NCBI GenBank assembly: GCA_020072565.1
Contig: JAIQGI010000006.1
Span: 1 to 64,000 of the forward strand
Length of the DNA: 64,000 bases
Direction: 5' to 3'
From: Terriglobia bacterium
GTDB taxonomy: Bacteria > Acidobacteriota > UBA6911
Under the pieces are notes generated by a model. That model worked only from the letters and a program-made list of their open reading frames with translations, searched no databases and was not told the DNA's origin. Numbering within the stretch: the stretch's first letter is position 1; every line of letters begins with the position of its first letter. Positions 9,367 to 18,395 of this stretch are shown piece by piece. The translations under genes and the position numbers were made by a program.

Positions 9367-10568
9367 AACTTAGCCTCCCTCGATGCGCGAACGTCGGAAT
9401 CTGATTCCGCATCCCGGATGACTTCGACCTGGATTGGTTCTTTGACGCCTTTAAGCTTCGCGAAGTTCTTGATGCGCTCGAGCATCGTTTCCGAGACCCA
9501 GTTCCCCGCCGTGATCAGGAGCGCGCCGTTGCAGGTTACGACATCCGACAGCAGAATCTGGCCGACCTTCAAGTCTTTGAGCGCCATGGAATGGACCGAG
9601 CGCTCCACGGCCTGTTTGAGCTTGGGTGGCGAGGCGAAGCACAGGAACGCGGCATCGAGGATGGCAGGATCATACCACCCCTCGCGCTTTCTCTGTACCT
9701 CCAGGGCCTTGGCCCTGGCAATCCCCTCGGTCTCAACCTGGGCGAGGTCTGTGAGTACTTTCAGCATTCTCGCTCCCAGAGGGATACGCGCCCCCCCTAC
9801 CGTGTCTTTCGGAAAGCCCGACCCGTCGAAGCGTTTGTTTTGGTAGAGCACAATCCTGGCCACAGATTCCAAGCGCGGGATGTGAGCCAGGAGAGTGTGA
9901 CCGATCTGAGGTATGTTCGACAGTATCTCCTTCTCGATGTCAGACAAAGGCTGCCCCGATTTTTCCTTGATGATGATCTCTGGCGGGACCGTGACGTGTC
10001 CAATCTGAGAGAGCATGGCCGCCAGCTCGAGCTCCCACGAGTCGGCAATTTTGAGCGCGCCGGAAAGGATTCGCATTGATTCGCGCAGCATGCGGGCGCG
10101 GCCGAACGACTGTGGATCGACGATGGAGAGGATCTCGGTCAGAACTCGAATGCTCCCGTTTAGGGTGTTCTGGAGCAGATCGCGCTCGGCTGAGATCAGC
10201 CGGTAACGGTCGATGCCCGCTTGAAGCGTCTGAGCGAGGTCCTGGGGAAGACATGGTTTGGTCAAAAAGCGGAAGATGTTGCCTTCGTTCACGGCTTCGA
10301 TCGCCGCGCGTGTATCGGCGTTGCCCGTAAGCATGATGCGCACGGTATCGGGGGAACGCTCCTTGACCTTGGTTAGAAACTCAATCCCATTCATGCCGGG
10401 CATGCGCAGATCGGAGACCACGACCGCAAACGGCCCGTCATTCTCGAGCGCTTGGAGTCCCTCCGCGCCGCCCAAGGCGGTATCGATTTGGAACTGCTTG
10501 CGCAGCTGGCGCTGATAGGCCAAAAGGATATTCTGATCGTCGTCGACGCACAGAATCTTGTCTTTCAT
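9363..10568 (-). CDS. Response regulator with a degenerate HD-GYP domain
   Basis: The protein has 401 residues. The start at 10568 (MKDKILCVDDDQ) overlaps the stop of the upstream gene. A receiver domain comes first (VVVSDLRMPGMNG, MLTGNAD, FLTKPC), then a domain that aligns with HD-GYP phosphodiesterases. The metal-binding HD pair is replaced: the expected LHDIGK segment reads LSQIGH, and the GYP position is GFP in RFDGSGFP. Cyclic-di-GMP hydrolysis is therefore unlikely, and a binding or scaffold role is more probable. It is co-transcribed with the neighbouring receiver proteins. Confidence 0.8.
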   Translation of the reverse strand: MKDKILCVDDDQNILLAYQRQLRKQFQIDTALGGAEGLQALENDGPFAVVVSDLRMPGMNGIEFLTKVKERSPDTVRIMLTGNADTRAAIEAVNEGNIFRFLTKPCLPQDLAQTLQAGIDRYRLISAERDLLQNTLNGSIRVLTEILSIVDPQSFGRARMLRESMRILSGALKIADSWELELAAMLSQIGHVTVPPEIIIKEKSGQPLSDIEKEILSNIPQIGHTLLAHIPRLESVARIVLYQNKRFDGSGFPKDTVGGARIPLGARMLKVLTDLAQVETEGIARAKALEVQRKREGWYDPAILDAAFLCFASPPKLKQAVERSVHSMALKDLKVGQILLSDVVTCNGALLITAGNWVSETMLERIKNFAKLKGVKEPIQVEVIRDAESDSDVRASREAKL

Positions 10569-11779
10569 CCGCCTTCCCCTGGCGCCAAAGCATTCAGGCA
10601 CCAGTGATGCCAGTCACCGAGCCTGTCAGTCTTGCCGATCGCTTCGATGTAGTCGAGGTCGAGCTTGGCCGCTCCCGTATGCGGCTGGCTGGCCTGAAGT
10701 TCGAATGCCAAGGCATCCGCGGCATGCACGGCGGACAGTGTGCCAAAGACTTTCTCGGCGCAGTCGCCCGGGCGATGGTGCAGGGCGATCGCTTCGATGA
10801 TGGGATCAGGCAGGCCCCAGAGGCCCAGCATGTATGCGCCTACTTCGGCGTGCGTGGAACCGAGAACTTCTCTCTCCGCATCACACAGCCCAGCCCCGCC
10901 TTGCGCGGAAAGCGCGATCACTTCGCCGTATTGCCTGGGCCGGTTAAAGGCGAGCACCAGCTTTCCCAGATCGTGGAGCAAACCCGCGGTGAACGCCTCA
11001 TTCACTGTGCCCTTGCTTGCATGCTCCCCCTCTGCGATCCGTTTCGAAAGGGCGCCGGTTGCCATGCTGTGACTCCAGATGTAATCCATCGAGCACCCCG
11101 GCGTGCGGCACCCATCAAACTTGGAGAACGCATTTAGCGACAGCACGAGGGACTGGATGGTATCCAAACCGAGGTAGGCGGCTGCCTCCATGGGATTGGA
11201 GACCTGGCGCTGAATCCCAAAAAAGGCGGAGTTCACCAGCTGAAGAATCTTCGCTGTCATTCCCAGGTCCTTCGCAATGATTTCACCGACGCGTCGAATC
11301 GAAGCCTCGGGAGACTGCAACTCCCGCACGATCTCCAGATAGAGGGAGGGGAGACTGGGCAGAGTACTCATCTGGCCGACCAGAAGCCTGATCTTCTCAT
11401 TGGCCAACAGCGCCCGCAGGTTAATAGCACGGGCGATCGTAGATCGGAGCATCTCCGCATCGCAAGGCTTCGAAAGGTACTGATGGGTGACGCCAACCGA
11501 ACGCATGATCAGCAACTGGTCGGCATATCCCGACAAAATCACGCGGATCACATTCGGATATTTCGTCCTGACCTCGGTCAAAAACTGGAGCCCGTTCATG
11601 ACCGGCATACGCATGTCCGAGACCACGAGGTCGACCGGCACTGTGGCCATTATTTCCAGAGCCTCCGGCCCTCCGGTCGCAAAACGCATGTCCCACTCAG
11701 CTCGCATGACGCGCAGCATCCGGCCCAATCCTTCGAGAACATTCGGTTCATCATCGACGAAAAGGATGCTCTTTTTCAT
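10565..11779 (-). CDS. Response regulator with HDOD domain
   Basis: The protein has 404 residues. The receiver lies at about 1-120 (LFVDDEPNVLEGL, LVVSDMRMPVMNG, ILSGYAD, YLSKPC). An HDOD domain at about 150-350 shows the typical LPSLYLEIVRELQSP, IAKDLGMTAKILQLVNSAFFG and LLHDLGKLVLA segments. HDOD proteins act in signal transduction without proven catalysis. It starts 22 bases after the stop of the histidine kinase gene and overlaps the following gene, so the kinase at 11802 is the likely phosphate donor. Confidence 0.88.
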   Translation of the reverse strand: MKKSILFVDDEPNVLEGLGRMLRVMRAEWDMRFATGGPEALEIMATVPVDLVVSDMRMPVMNGLQFLTEVRTKYPNVIRVILSGYADQLLIMRSVGVTHQYLSKPCDAEMLRSTIARAINLRALLANEKIRLLVGQMSTLPSLPSLYLEIVRELQSPEASIRRVGEIIAKDLGMTAKILQLVNSAFFGIQRQVSNPMEAAAYLGLDTIQSLVLSLNAFSKFDGCRTPGCSMDYIWSHSMATGALSKRIAEGEHASKGTVNEAFTAGLLHDLGKLVLAFNRPRQYGEVIALSAQGGAGLCDAEREVLGSTHAEVGAYMLGLWGLPDPIIEAIALHHRPGDCAEKVFGTLSAVHAADALAFELQASQPHTGAAKLDLDYIEAIGKTDRLGDWHHWCLNALAPGEGG

Positions 11780-11801
11780 GCCGGTTTGCGCTGCTTACCC
11801 G

Positions 11802-13811
11802 TCAATCGAGTGGCAAACGAACGATGAATGTCGTCCCTTTGCCGATCTCGGTTTCAAAAGTGATCATGCCGCCGTGCTTGCCGACCACAACCGCATGGCA
11901 AATAGCCAAGCCCTGTCCTGTTCCTTTGCCCACCTCCTTGGTGGTGAAAAACGGATCGAAGATCCTGGGGCGCGCGGATTCGGGAATGCCCGTGCCCGTG
12001 TCCGAGACACGGATCTCCGCACCGTTCCCATCTCGGACCGTCTTGACTGTAATCTTCCCCTTCGACTGCGGTTCGGAGCCGAGGCGGTCTGCGATTGCAT
12101 GGGCGGCATTGATGACAAGATTTAGAATGACCTGGTTGAAGTCACCCGGAAAGCACGGCACCAGCGGCATCGAGGAATCGAAATCCGTCACCACCTCGGC
12201 CACGTATTTGTACTCATGGCGGCACACAATGAGGGTGCTCTCGATGGCCTTGTGGATGTTGGTGGGCGTTTTCTCTCTCGTGCCGGGATGGGAAAAATCC
12301 TTCATGGCACGCACAATCGTGGCGACGCGGTCGACTCCCTCCAGGGTTTGCCCGATGGCCTTGGGAATCTCCTCCGAAAGGTATTCCACGTCCGCCGCTT
12401 GGACTCCCGACTCCACCTCCTGGACGAGCTCAGGGGTCACGTTTCCCTCTTTGCAGGCGGCAAGCAACCCCCAATAGGCCTGCAATGCGCTCTGCAGGTC
12501 CCCAAAAGCATCCTTTAAAAAGCGGGTGTTGTCGCCGACGTATTGGGTGGGAGTGTTGATCTCGTGCGCAATGCCCGCGGCCAGTTGCCCGACCGATTCG
12601 AGCTTCTGCGACTGGCGCAGCATGACTTCCATCCGGTCACGCTCTTTTTGCGCCCGCTTGCGCTCCGCGATGTCCCTGATTATCCCGACCGCGGTCCAGC
12701 GCCCGCGTAGTCTTACCGAAGACAAAGATAGTTCGGTAATTATCTCCGCTCCGTCCTTTCGGAGGCATGGTACTTCTGACGTCTGGCCTATGGCATTGCC
12801 CTGTCCGGATTCCCGCCACGACTGAAGGGCGGAGTGATGTTTGTCGCGCAGCCGCGCAGGGGCAATCAGGTCATGGAGGTTTCTTCCGACAATCTCTTCA
12901 GCGGTGTATCCGGTGATGCGTTCCGCAGCAGGGCTCCATAGGGTGACCAAGCCCTCATCATCCATCATCACGATCCCATCTTGAGCAGAGTTGACAACAC
13001 ACGTCAGCCTTGCTTCGCTCTCGCGGAGCGCGTCCTCGGCCCGCTTGCGCTCGGTGATATCCTGGATGCTGCCTTCGTAGCAGAGATCTCTCCCATCCGT
13101 ATCCTTCACCGCTCGCGCACTGATACTGACCCAGATCTGATCGCCGCTTCTGCGGCGGAGTCTTGTTTCAAAGTTCCTGACAATGCCGTACTGGCCGAGC
13201 ACTCCTAGAAGTTCTCTCCGATGTTCGGGTTTGGCATATACGCTTGATCCCACGTCAGATGCCGCTGCGATCAACTCCGCGGGTGTTTCGTAGCCCAAGA
13301 TGTGAGCCATTGCGGGATTGGCAGTCAGCATCTGGCCGGCAGGCGTGGTTCGGTAGATGCCTACAGGCAAGTTTTCGAACATGGCGTGGTATTTCTCTTC
13401 CGCCTGTCGCAGGGTTTCCTGCGTTCTCATGGTCGAAGCGTGATACTGGTGGAGGGCACTCTCTATTGTTGTCTGCAGTTCTCGCTCGTTGAACGGCTTG
13501 AGGAGGTACCCGAGAGGTTCCGCAACCTTGGCCCGCTCCAGTGTTTTCTCATCCGCGGAGCCCGTCAAATAGACTACCGGAATATTCAGCTGGAACCTTA
13601 TCTGTCTGGCTGCCTCCACGCCGTCCATATCACCTGGCAGGGTGATATCCATCAGCGCCAGATCGGGAGTCTCCGATCTCGCCGCCGCAACCGCCTGCTC
13701 CGCGCTGGAGACGACCGCAACCACCACAAAACCTGCCTTTTCCAGGCACTTCTGGATGTAGACTCCTACGACAGAATCGTCCTCGACAATCAGGATCTTT
13801 GCTTTCGTCAT
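11802..13811 (-). CDS. Hybrid sensor histidine kinase: receiver-PAS-PAS-HisKA-HATPase
   Basis: The protein has 669 residues. The frame runs open further upstream to 14759, but that part is a decayed, frameshifted kinase relic plus the antisense of another gene; the protein begins at MTKAKILIVEDDSVVG. Order: receiver 1-120 (LALMDITLPGDMDG, YLTGSAD, LLKPFNE), two PAS domains at about 140-260 and 270-390, then a kinase core with the phospho-His in GIAHEINTPTQYVGDN, an N-box NLVINAAHAI, and G boxes DTGTGIPE and GKGTGQGLAI. The HEINTPTQ variant is typical of kinases paired with HDOD/HD response regulators. It is the first gene of the four-gene operon reading leftward. Confidence 0.88.
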   Translation of the reverse strand: MTKAKILIVEDDSVVGVYIQKCLEKAGFVVVAVVSSAEQAVAAARSETPDLALMDITLPGDMDGVEAARQIRFQLNIPVVYLTGSADEKTLERAKVAEPLGYLLKPFNERELQTTIESALHQYHASTMRTQETLRQAEEKYHAMFENLPVGIYRTTPAGQMLTANPAMAHILGYETPAELIAAASDVGSSVYAKPEHRRELLGVLGQYGIVRNFETRLRRRSGDQIWVSISARAVKDTDGRDLCYEGSIQDITERKRAEDALRESEARLTCVVNSAQDGIVMMDDEGLVTLWSPAAERITGYTAEEIVGRNLHDLIAPARLRDKHHSALQSWRESGQGNAIGQTSEVPCLRKDGAEIITELSLSSVRLRGRWTAVGIIRDIAERKRAQKERDRMEVMLRQSQKLESVGQLAAGIAHEINTPTQYVGDNTRFLKDAFGDLQSALQAYWGLLAACKEGNVTPELVQEVESGVQAADVEYLSEEIPKAIGQTLEGVDRVATIVRAMKDFSHPGTREKTPTNIHKAIESTLIVCRHEYKYVAEVVTDFDSSMPLVPCFPGDFNQVILNLVINAAHAIADRLGSEPQSKGKITVKTVRDGNGAEIRVSDTGTGIPESARPRIFDPFFTTKEVGKGTGQGLAICHAVVVGKHGGMITFETEIGKGTTFIVRLPLD

Positions 13812-13911
13812 CTTCGATTCCCTCGTTCGATACTCCTCCACTCCGCTATGATCCAGGTTTCTTATCGGCGCCCGATCATGGATACCAAAGTTATCATTCC
13901 AGCTCAGCCCG

Positions 13912-14080
13912 TCAGGACAGGGCGGGCTCGTCTGCGCGGGAGAGAGGAATCTGGAAAGAAGTTCCGCACCCCGATTCTCTATGTACCTCAATGTGGCCGG
14001 CGACCACCGCGAGTAGATTGTTGAGGTCATGGGCCACGCCCCTGCGAGACGCCCGACGGCCTCCAATCCTAAACATCGCT
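13912..14080 (-). pseudogene. Decayed histidine kinase fragment with internal deletion
   Basis: On the minus strand one frame gives LEAVGRLAG. After a +1 shift it continues GVAHDLNNLLAVVAGH and directly IEVHRESGCGTSFQIPLSRA up to a TGA at 13912-13914. The first part is the phospho-His helix and the second is the last strand of an ATPase domain, so about 150 residues between them have been deleted and the frame is broken. Confidence 0.65.
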
Positions 14081-14192
14081 GACCCGCTTTAATTTGCATG
14101 CAGACTGGAGTATCTGCGTTTTCTCGCCGATAGATGGGATAGGCGATCCCGGGGTGACCTCGGTCGCCGCGTTGAAATCTCAAGAGAGAACG

Positions 14193-14966
14193 ATGCCAAG
14201 AGATAGAATCTTGCTCGTCGAAGATGAAGAGGCAATCGCAAACCTCACTGAGAAAACCCTGAGCAATCTCGGTTATGAAGTTGCTTTCACGGCACGGTCT
14301 GGTGAAGATGCAATTCGGACTTCCCGAGAAGACAAGCCGGATTTGGTTCTGATGGACATAGGATTGAAAGGGGCTATGGACGGCATAGAAGCGGCCAAGG
14401 AGATACGCCTCAACCTGGATATCCCGGTGGTCTTCCTCACGGCTGCTGAGGACGACAAGACTCTGGCGCGCGCCAAGACCGCCGAGCCTTTCGGGTACAT
14501 CGTGAAGCCGTTCAGGCCCAGGGACCTGCGTGCCACGATTGAGATTGCTCTGTCGCAGCACCAGGCCAATCGCAGGCGAGCGGACCGGACCCTGCAGGAA
14601 GCGGAAAAGAGATTCCGGTCGCAGTTTTATGATGCCGTGGCGGGCATGTTCCAAGCCAGGGTCGATGGGCAATTCCTTCAAGCAAACCAGGCTCTCGTCC
14701 GCATGCTGGGCTACGAGTCCGTGGAAGATTTGCTTGCCGCGGCCAAAAACGTAGTGCAAGTGCTTAAGGTCGATCTCAATCCCGGCCAGGAGCTCGCGCC
14801 AGTATGCCAGAATCCAAGCGGCACGAAAAACTTCGAACTGCAGGCGTACCGTAAGGACGGGAGCACGATTTGGGTATCAGGAAGGGTGCGCGCGGTTCGC
14901 GATTCCAGAGGGAACGTGCTCTGCTATGAAGGCAACGTCATGGATATGGGAACTCCGGGTTATTAA
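14193..14966 (+). CDS. Response regulator with C-terminal PAS domain
   Basis: The protein has 257 residues. The start at 14193 (MPRDRILLVEDEEAIANL) follows AGAGAGAA and begins exactly at a receiver domain; the longer upstream frame is not protein-like. The receiver contains LVLMDIGLKGAMDG, FLTAAED and IVKPFRP. A coiled linker and a PAS domain (MFQARVDGQFLQANQALVRMLGY) follow, and the protein ends just after the PAS at GNVMDMGTPGY. Most relatives continue into a kinase core, so this may be a kinase shortened at its 3' end. A broken receiver follows it. Confidence 0.75.
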   Translation: MPRDRILLVEDEEAIANLTEKTLSNLGYEVAFTARSGEDAIRTSREDKPDLVLMDIGLKGAMDGIEAAKEIRLNLDIPVVFLTAAEDDKTLARAKTAEPFGYIVKPFRPRDLRATIEIALSQHQANRRRADRTLQEAEKRFRSQFYDAVAGMFQARVDGQFLQANQALVRMLGYESVEDLLAAAKNVVQVLKVDLNPGQELAPVCQNPSGTKNFELQAYRKDGSTIWVSGRVRAVRDSRGNVLCYEGNVMDMGTPGY

Positions 14967-14969
14967 GGG

Positions 14970-15037
14970 ATGATCGGGATGTTGCGCAGGGCCCTGGAGT
15001 GCAGCGGTCATGAAGTGATCACGGCCTCCACCGCAGA
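14970..15037 (+). pseudogene. Remnant of a receiver domain
   Basis: The stretch reads MIGMLRRALECSGHEVITASTADYA, which matches the first helix and second strand of a receiver domain. It is cut off by the end of the convergent hybrid kinase gene. It supports loss of kinase and receiver sequence after the PAS protein at 14193. Confidence 0.45.
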
Positions 15038-17815
15038 CTATGCGATTGAATCGAGCACCTCCCGAACCTTGCGCGCGAGAGCATCGGCTTTGAAGGGTTT
15101 TGAGAGGAAGGCAACGCTTGAGTCCAATACCCCATGATGGACGATCGCGTCGCTTGTGTATCCGGAAACAAAGAGAACCTTGATGCCTGGGCGGGCGGCC
15201 TCAATTTGAGAAGCCAACGCTTTCCCACTTGTTTCTGGCATGACGACATCGGTTAGTAGCAGATGGATCTCCCGAGCATACTCTTGAGCTATACGCAAGG
15301 CTTCCCGGCTATCTGACGCCTCAATCACGGTGTAGCCTCGCTCGCGCAGAACCCGCATGATCAACGTCCGCGCCGCCGAGTCGTCTTCAACCACGAGCAC
15401 TGTTTCGATCCCGCGGAGAGCAGGCTGCGCTTTTTCATCGCCGGCGAGCGTAATAGCTTTCCCCTCCACGCGCGGGAGATAGATCTTGAACGTGGTCCCA
15501 CTGCCCGGCTCGCTGTAAACCCAGATGAAACCACCGCTTTGCTTGACGATTCCATAAACGGTGGACAAACCCAAGCCTGTGCCTTTGCCCGGTCCTTTGG
15601 TGGTAAAAAAGGGCTCAAATATACGGGACTGGGTCTCCGCGTCCATGCCAATCCCATTGTCGCTGATCGCCAGCATTACATATCGACCCGCCGGCACCAC
15701 GGCACGTCTACGAACATACTCTTCGTCGAGATCGGCGTTGGCAGTTTCAATGGTTAGTCGGCCCCCTTGGGGCATCGCCTCACGAGCATTCACGGCGAGA
15801 TTCATGATGATCTGCTGAATTTGTCCAGGATCGGCCTTAACCAGTCCCAGGTCCGGTCGGGCAACGGCATTCAGGTCGACATCCTCGCCGATCAGCCGGC
15901 GAATGATCGAGCTCGTCTCAGCAACCGCATCATTTAAATCCAGAATCCTTGGTTGGAGTATCTGCCTGCGGCTGAAGGCTAGGAGCTGGGATGTCAGGGA
16001 GACGGCGCGCTCTCCGGCTTGCTTGATCTGCTCAAGGTCGCCGCGCTTGGGATCGTCTTTCGCAACCTCGCTCAGTAAGGAATCGGTATAACCATTGATC
16101 ACCGTGAGCAGATTGTTGAAGTCATGGGCCACACCGCCCGCGAGAATCCCGATGGCCTCCATCTTTTGTGCTTGCCTGAACTGAGCTTCCAGACGCTTGC
16201 GCTCTGTGATGTCTTCGACCGTACCTTCATAACGAAGCACCTTGCCCTCAGGGCTGCGGATGGCTCGGGTAGAAAACGAAACCCAGATAATGCTCTTGTC
16301 CTTGCGGTATGATTGACACTCAAATCCGATTACGAAGCCCTGTTCTTCGAGCAAACGCGCATACTCCCGCCGCCGTTCAGGATCAACATAGAGTTGGTGC
16401 GCAATATCCTGGACGGTGGATATGACTTCCTCTGGAGAGGAATAGCCCAGGGTCCGCGCCAGGGCAGGGTTGACTGTAAAGAATCGCCCTTCCGGGGAGC
16501 TCTGAAAAATGCCCTCAACAGCGTGCTCAAAGAGGCTCCGATACTTCTGTTCCGCTTGCCGCTGCGCTTCCTCCGCCAGCGTGCGCCCCGTGACGTCCAC
16601 CGCAATTCCGGCCAGCAGAACCGGCTTCCTTTCGATCCGGATCGGGAATTTGTAGGTTTCGAATGTGCGGCTGATCCCGCGGCAATCCACAACTGTTTCT
16701 TGGGCAACCACCGGGCCGTGCTCGAGCGCTTGCCGGTCATCCTCTGTCATTCGGAGCCCCGCTTCTCCCGATACCAGTCCCAGCGTGGTTTGGCCCTCCC
16801 AATCCTGGAAGCCAAGCAACTCTTGGAGATATCTGTTGGCGAACAAAATCCGCCCGGCCGCGTCTTTGATGAACGCGCCGGCAGGAAGATTAGCCATGAA
16901 CACGGAGAATCGTTCCTCACTTTCCCGCAGGGCCTCTTCGGCCCGCCAGCGCTCGGTGACGTCGTCGTACACAGCCACAATTTCGCCTGTCCGCAGCTTA
17001 TAGACGGAATTTTCCCTCCACCCGGAAATATGTCCATCTTCGTAAATCGAAGTCGGGTGATGCTCAGGCATTCCGGTCCTCCACACGCGCTGAAATACCT
17101 CCAACAATCCCATTTTCCGAATGCCGGGGAAAACCTGCGTGACACGTTTCCCGATAAGATCATCAGTTCTTACCTTTTCGATTTGCTCCCCAGCCGGATT
17201 GAAATCCTTGAAGACGAAATCTTCACCATCCGCGCATGCCTCATAGACGGCGACCGCGCTCTTGATCTGCCTGAACAACTCCCGATATCGATCCTCGGTG
17301 GCCCGCAGGGCCTCCTCAGAGCGCTTGCGTTCGGCAATCTCAGATTGCATGGCCTCGTTGGCTGTGGCCAATTCTGCAGTGCGTTTTCGGATCTTCGTTT
17401 CCAGTTCTTTGTGGGCGCTGCTCAGTTCACCCTCCGCCCGCCCGCGCCGTGCGCTCAGCAAGCTGATCACAAGCGATACAATCATGAAGATGCCTAGCTG
17501 GGGCAGGTCTGCCAAGTCCAAGTTTGGAAAACGGGTCCGGTGAAAAAAGAAATAATTAACGATGAGAGCCGATGATATCGCCGCCAACAGGGTAGGCCCC
17601 GGACTCCCGTGCCAAGCAACCACCACGACGGCCGCAAAAAACAGGAGGAAAACGTTTTGCTCCATCAGGGGTCGCAGGAGAAGCGTGAGTTGGAGCGCGA
17701 AAGCCACAACCAGGACTGCCCCGATGTATTGAAGCGCCACAGAATATCTGCTCCTGAAGGGCCGAAAAGGGGCGCTTTCATTAATAGGCTGAGTTACGGT
17801 ACGCGATGGTTCCAT
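15038..17815 (-). CDS. Membrane hybrid histidine kinase (DUF4118-PAS-kinase-receiver)
   Basis: The protein has 925 residues. Residues 28-115 hold four membrane segments of the KdpD-type DUF4118 sort (GAVLVVAFALQLTLLL, VFLLFFAAVVVVAW). A coiled coil and three PAS domains follow (about 160-280, 300-410, 430-550). The kinase core has the phospho-His in GGVAHDFNNLLTVINGY, the N-box NLAVNAREAMPQ, and boxes DNGIGMD and GKGTGLGLSTVYG. The C-terminal receiver (about 800-925) has VVEDDSAART, LLLTDVVMPETSG and FLSKPF. It is complete, and acts at the inner membrane on an unknown signal. Confidence 0.9.
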   Translation of the reverse strand: MEPSRTVTQPINESAPFRPFRSRYSVALQYIGAVLVVAFALQLTLLLRPLMEQNVFLLFFAAVVVVAWHGSPGPTLLAAISSALIVNYFFFHRTRFPNLDLADLPQLGIFMIVSLVISLLSARRGRAEGELSSAHKELETKIRKRTAELATANEAMQSEIAERKRSEEALRATEDRYRELFRQIKSAVAVYEACADGEDFVFKDFNPAGEQIEKVRTDDLIGKRVTQVFPGIRKMGLLEVFQRVWRTGMPEHHPTSIYEDGHISGWRENSVYKLRTGEIVAVYDDVTERWRAEEALRESEERFSVFMANLPAGAFIKDAAGRILFANRYLQELLGFQDWEGQTTLGLVSGEAGLRMTEDDRQALEHGPVVAQETVVDCRGISRTFETYKFPIRIERKPVLLAGIAVDVTGRTLAEEAQRQAEQKYRSLFEHAVEGIFQSSPEGRFFTVNPALARTLGYSSPEEVISTVQDIAHQLYVDPERRREYARLLEEQGFVIGFECQSYRKDKSIIWVSFSTRAIRSPEGKVLRYEGTVEDITERKRLEAQFRQAQKMEAIGILAGGVAHDFNNLLTVINGYTDSLLSEVAKDDPKRGDLEQIKQAGERAVSLTSQLLAFSRRQILQPRILDLNDAVAETSSIIRRLIGEDVDLNAVARPDLGLVKADPGQIQQIIMNLAVNAREAMPQGGRLTIETANADLDEEYVRRRAVVPAGRYVMLAISDNGIGMDAETQSRIFEPFFTTKGPGKGTGLGLSTVYGIVKQSGGFIWVYSEPGSGTTFKIYLPRVEGKAITLAGDEKAQPALRGIETVLVVEDDSAARTLIMRVLRERGYTVIEASDSREALRIAQEYAREIHLLLTDVVMPETSGKALASQIEAARPGIKVLFVSGYTSDAIVHHGVLDSSVAFLSKPFKADALARKVREVLDSIA

Positions 17816-18193
17816 GAGGCCTCCAATCTTGCCGCGCCCTTAATTTCTTGATAGTCGCACCGCCAGAGCCGTCGAAGCTCTCAGGAATGAATCCTTTCAA
17901 TCAATCTTCGAGGCTGAACGGATCCCTCTTGCGATTCTTAGATCGGCGCCGCCTCCTAAATCCCCGCTGACGGTTGCCTAGCAGGAAAGCCGCCAGACCT
18001 TCCCAGAGCAAACACACTACACCCAACCATATACAAGAACGTAAAGCAGTGAAAATCGCCTACTCGAAATTTTCGCAGATGGATCTTACAACGCGGGTTG
18101 GGGCAAGTTCCAAGACCGGAATGGACCGAAAGCTGTCTGGCAAAGACGTTGATTAAGCGAGCTTCCAGGCCGGTCAGGGATATATCCAAAAAA
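17816..18193. other. Intergenic region
   Basis: Nothing convincing was found here: short frames on both strands lack family resemblance or ribosome sites. It should carry the promoter of the minus-strand hybrid kinase. Confidence 0.4.
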
Positions 18194-18343
18194 ATGGAAG
18201 TCAAACCCAAAACCACCACGGAATTCACCGTGCGTTCAGAGACGCCCCAGCAAACTACCTACGGCATTTCCAACGTCACACCCGAACAGATCACGGTCTG
18301 GCTCAAGGAAGAATCGATTGATCCGGAAATCGAAAGGGGGTAG
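18194..18343 (+). CDS. Small hypothetical protein
   Basis: A 49-residue frame (MEVKPKTTTEFTVRSETPQ, then YGISNVTPEQITVWLKEES) is polar and acidic with no membrane or signal segment. The codon usage is protein-like, but no family is recognised. It ends about 50 bases before the kinase gene and may be spurious or the end of a degraded gene. Confidence 0.3.
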   Translation: MEVKPKTTTEFTVRSETPQQTTYGISNVTPEQITVWLKEESIDPEIERG

Positions 18344-18395
18344 CCCGATGCCGCGCCCTTAGGGTATACTGCGCGGCAATACTCGGGTTATTCCA

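Noticed and set aside
13812-14759. Upstream extension of the histidine kinase frame to 14759
   Set aside because: The extension covers antisense of the PAS response regulator and a frameshifted kinase relic; the receiver domain starts cleanly at 13811.
16313-17497. Long plus-strand frame opposite the hybrid histidine kinase
   Set aside because: It is a shadow of PAS-domain coding sequence with no own motifs.
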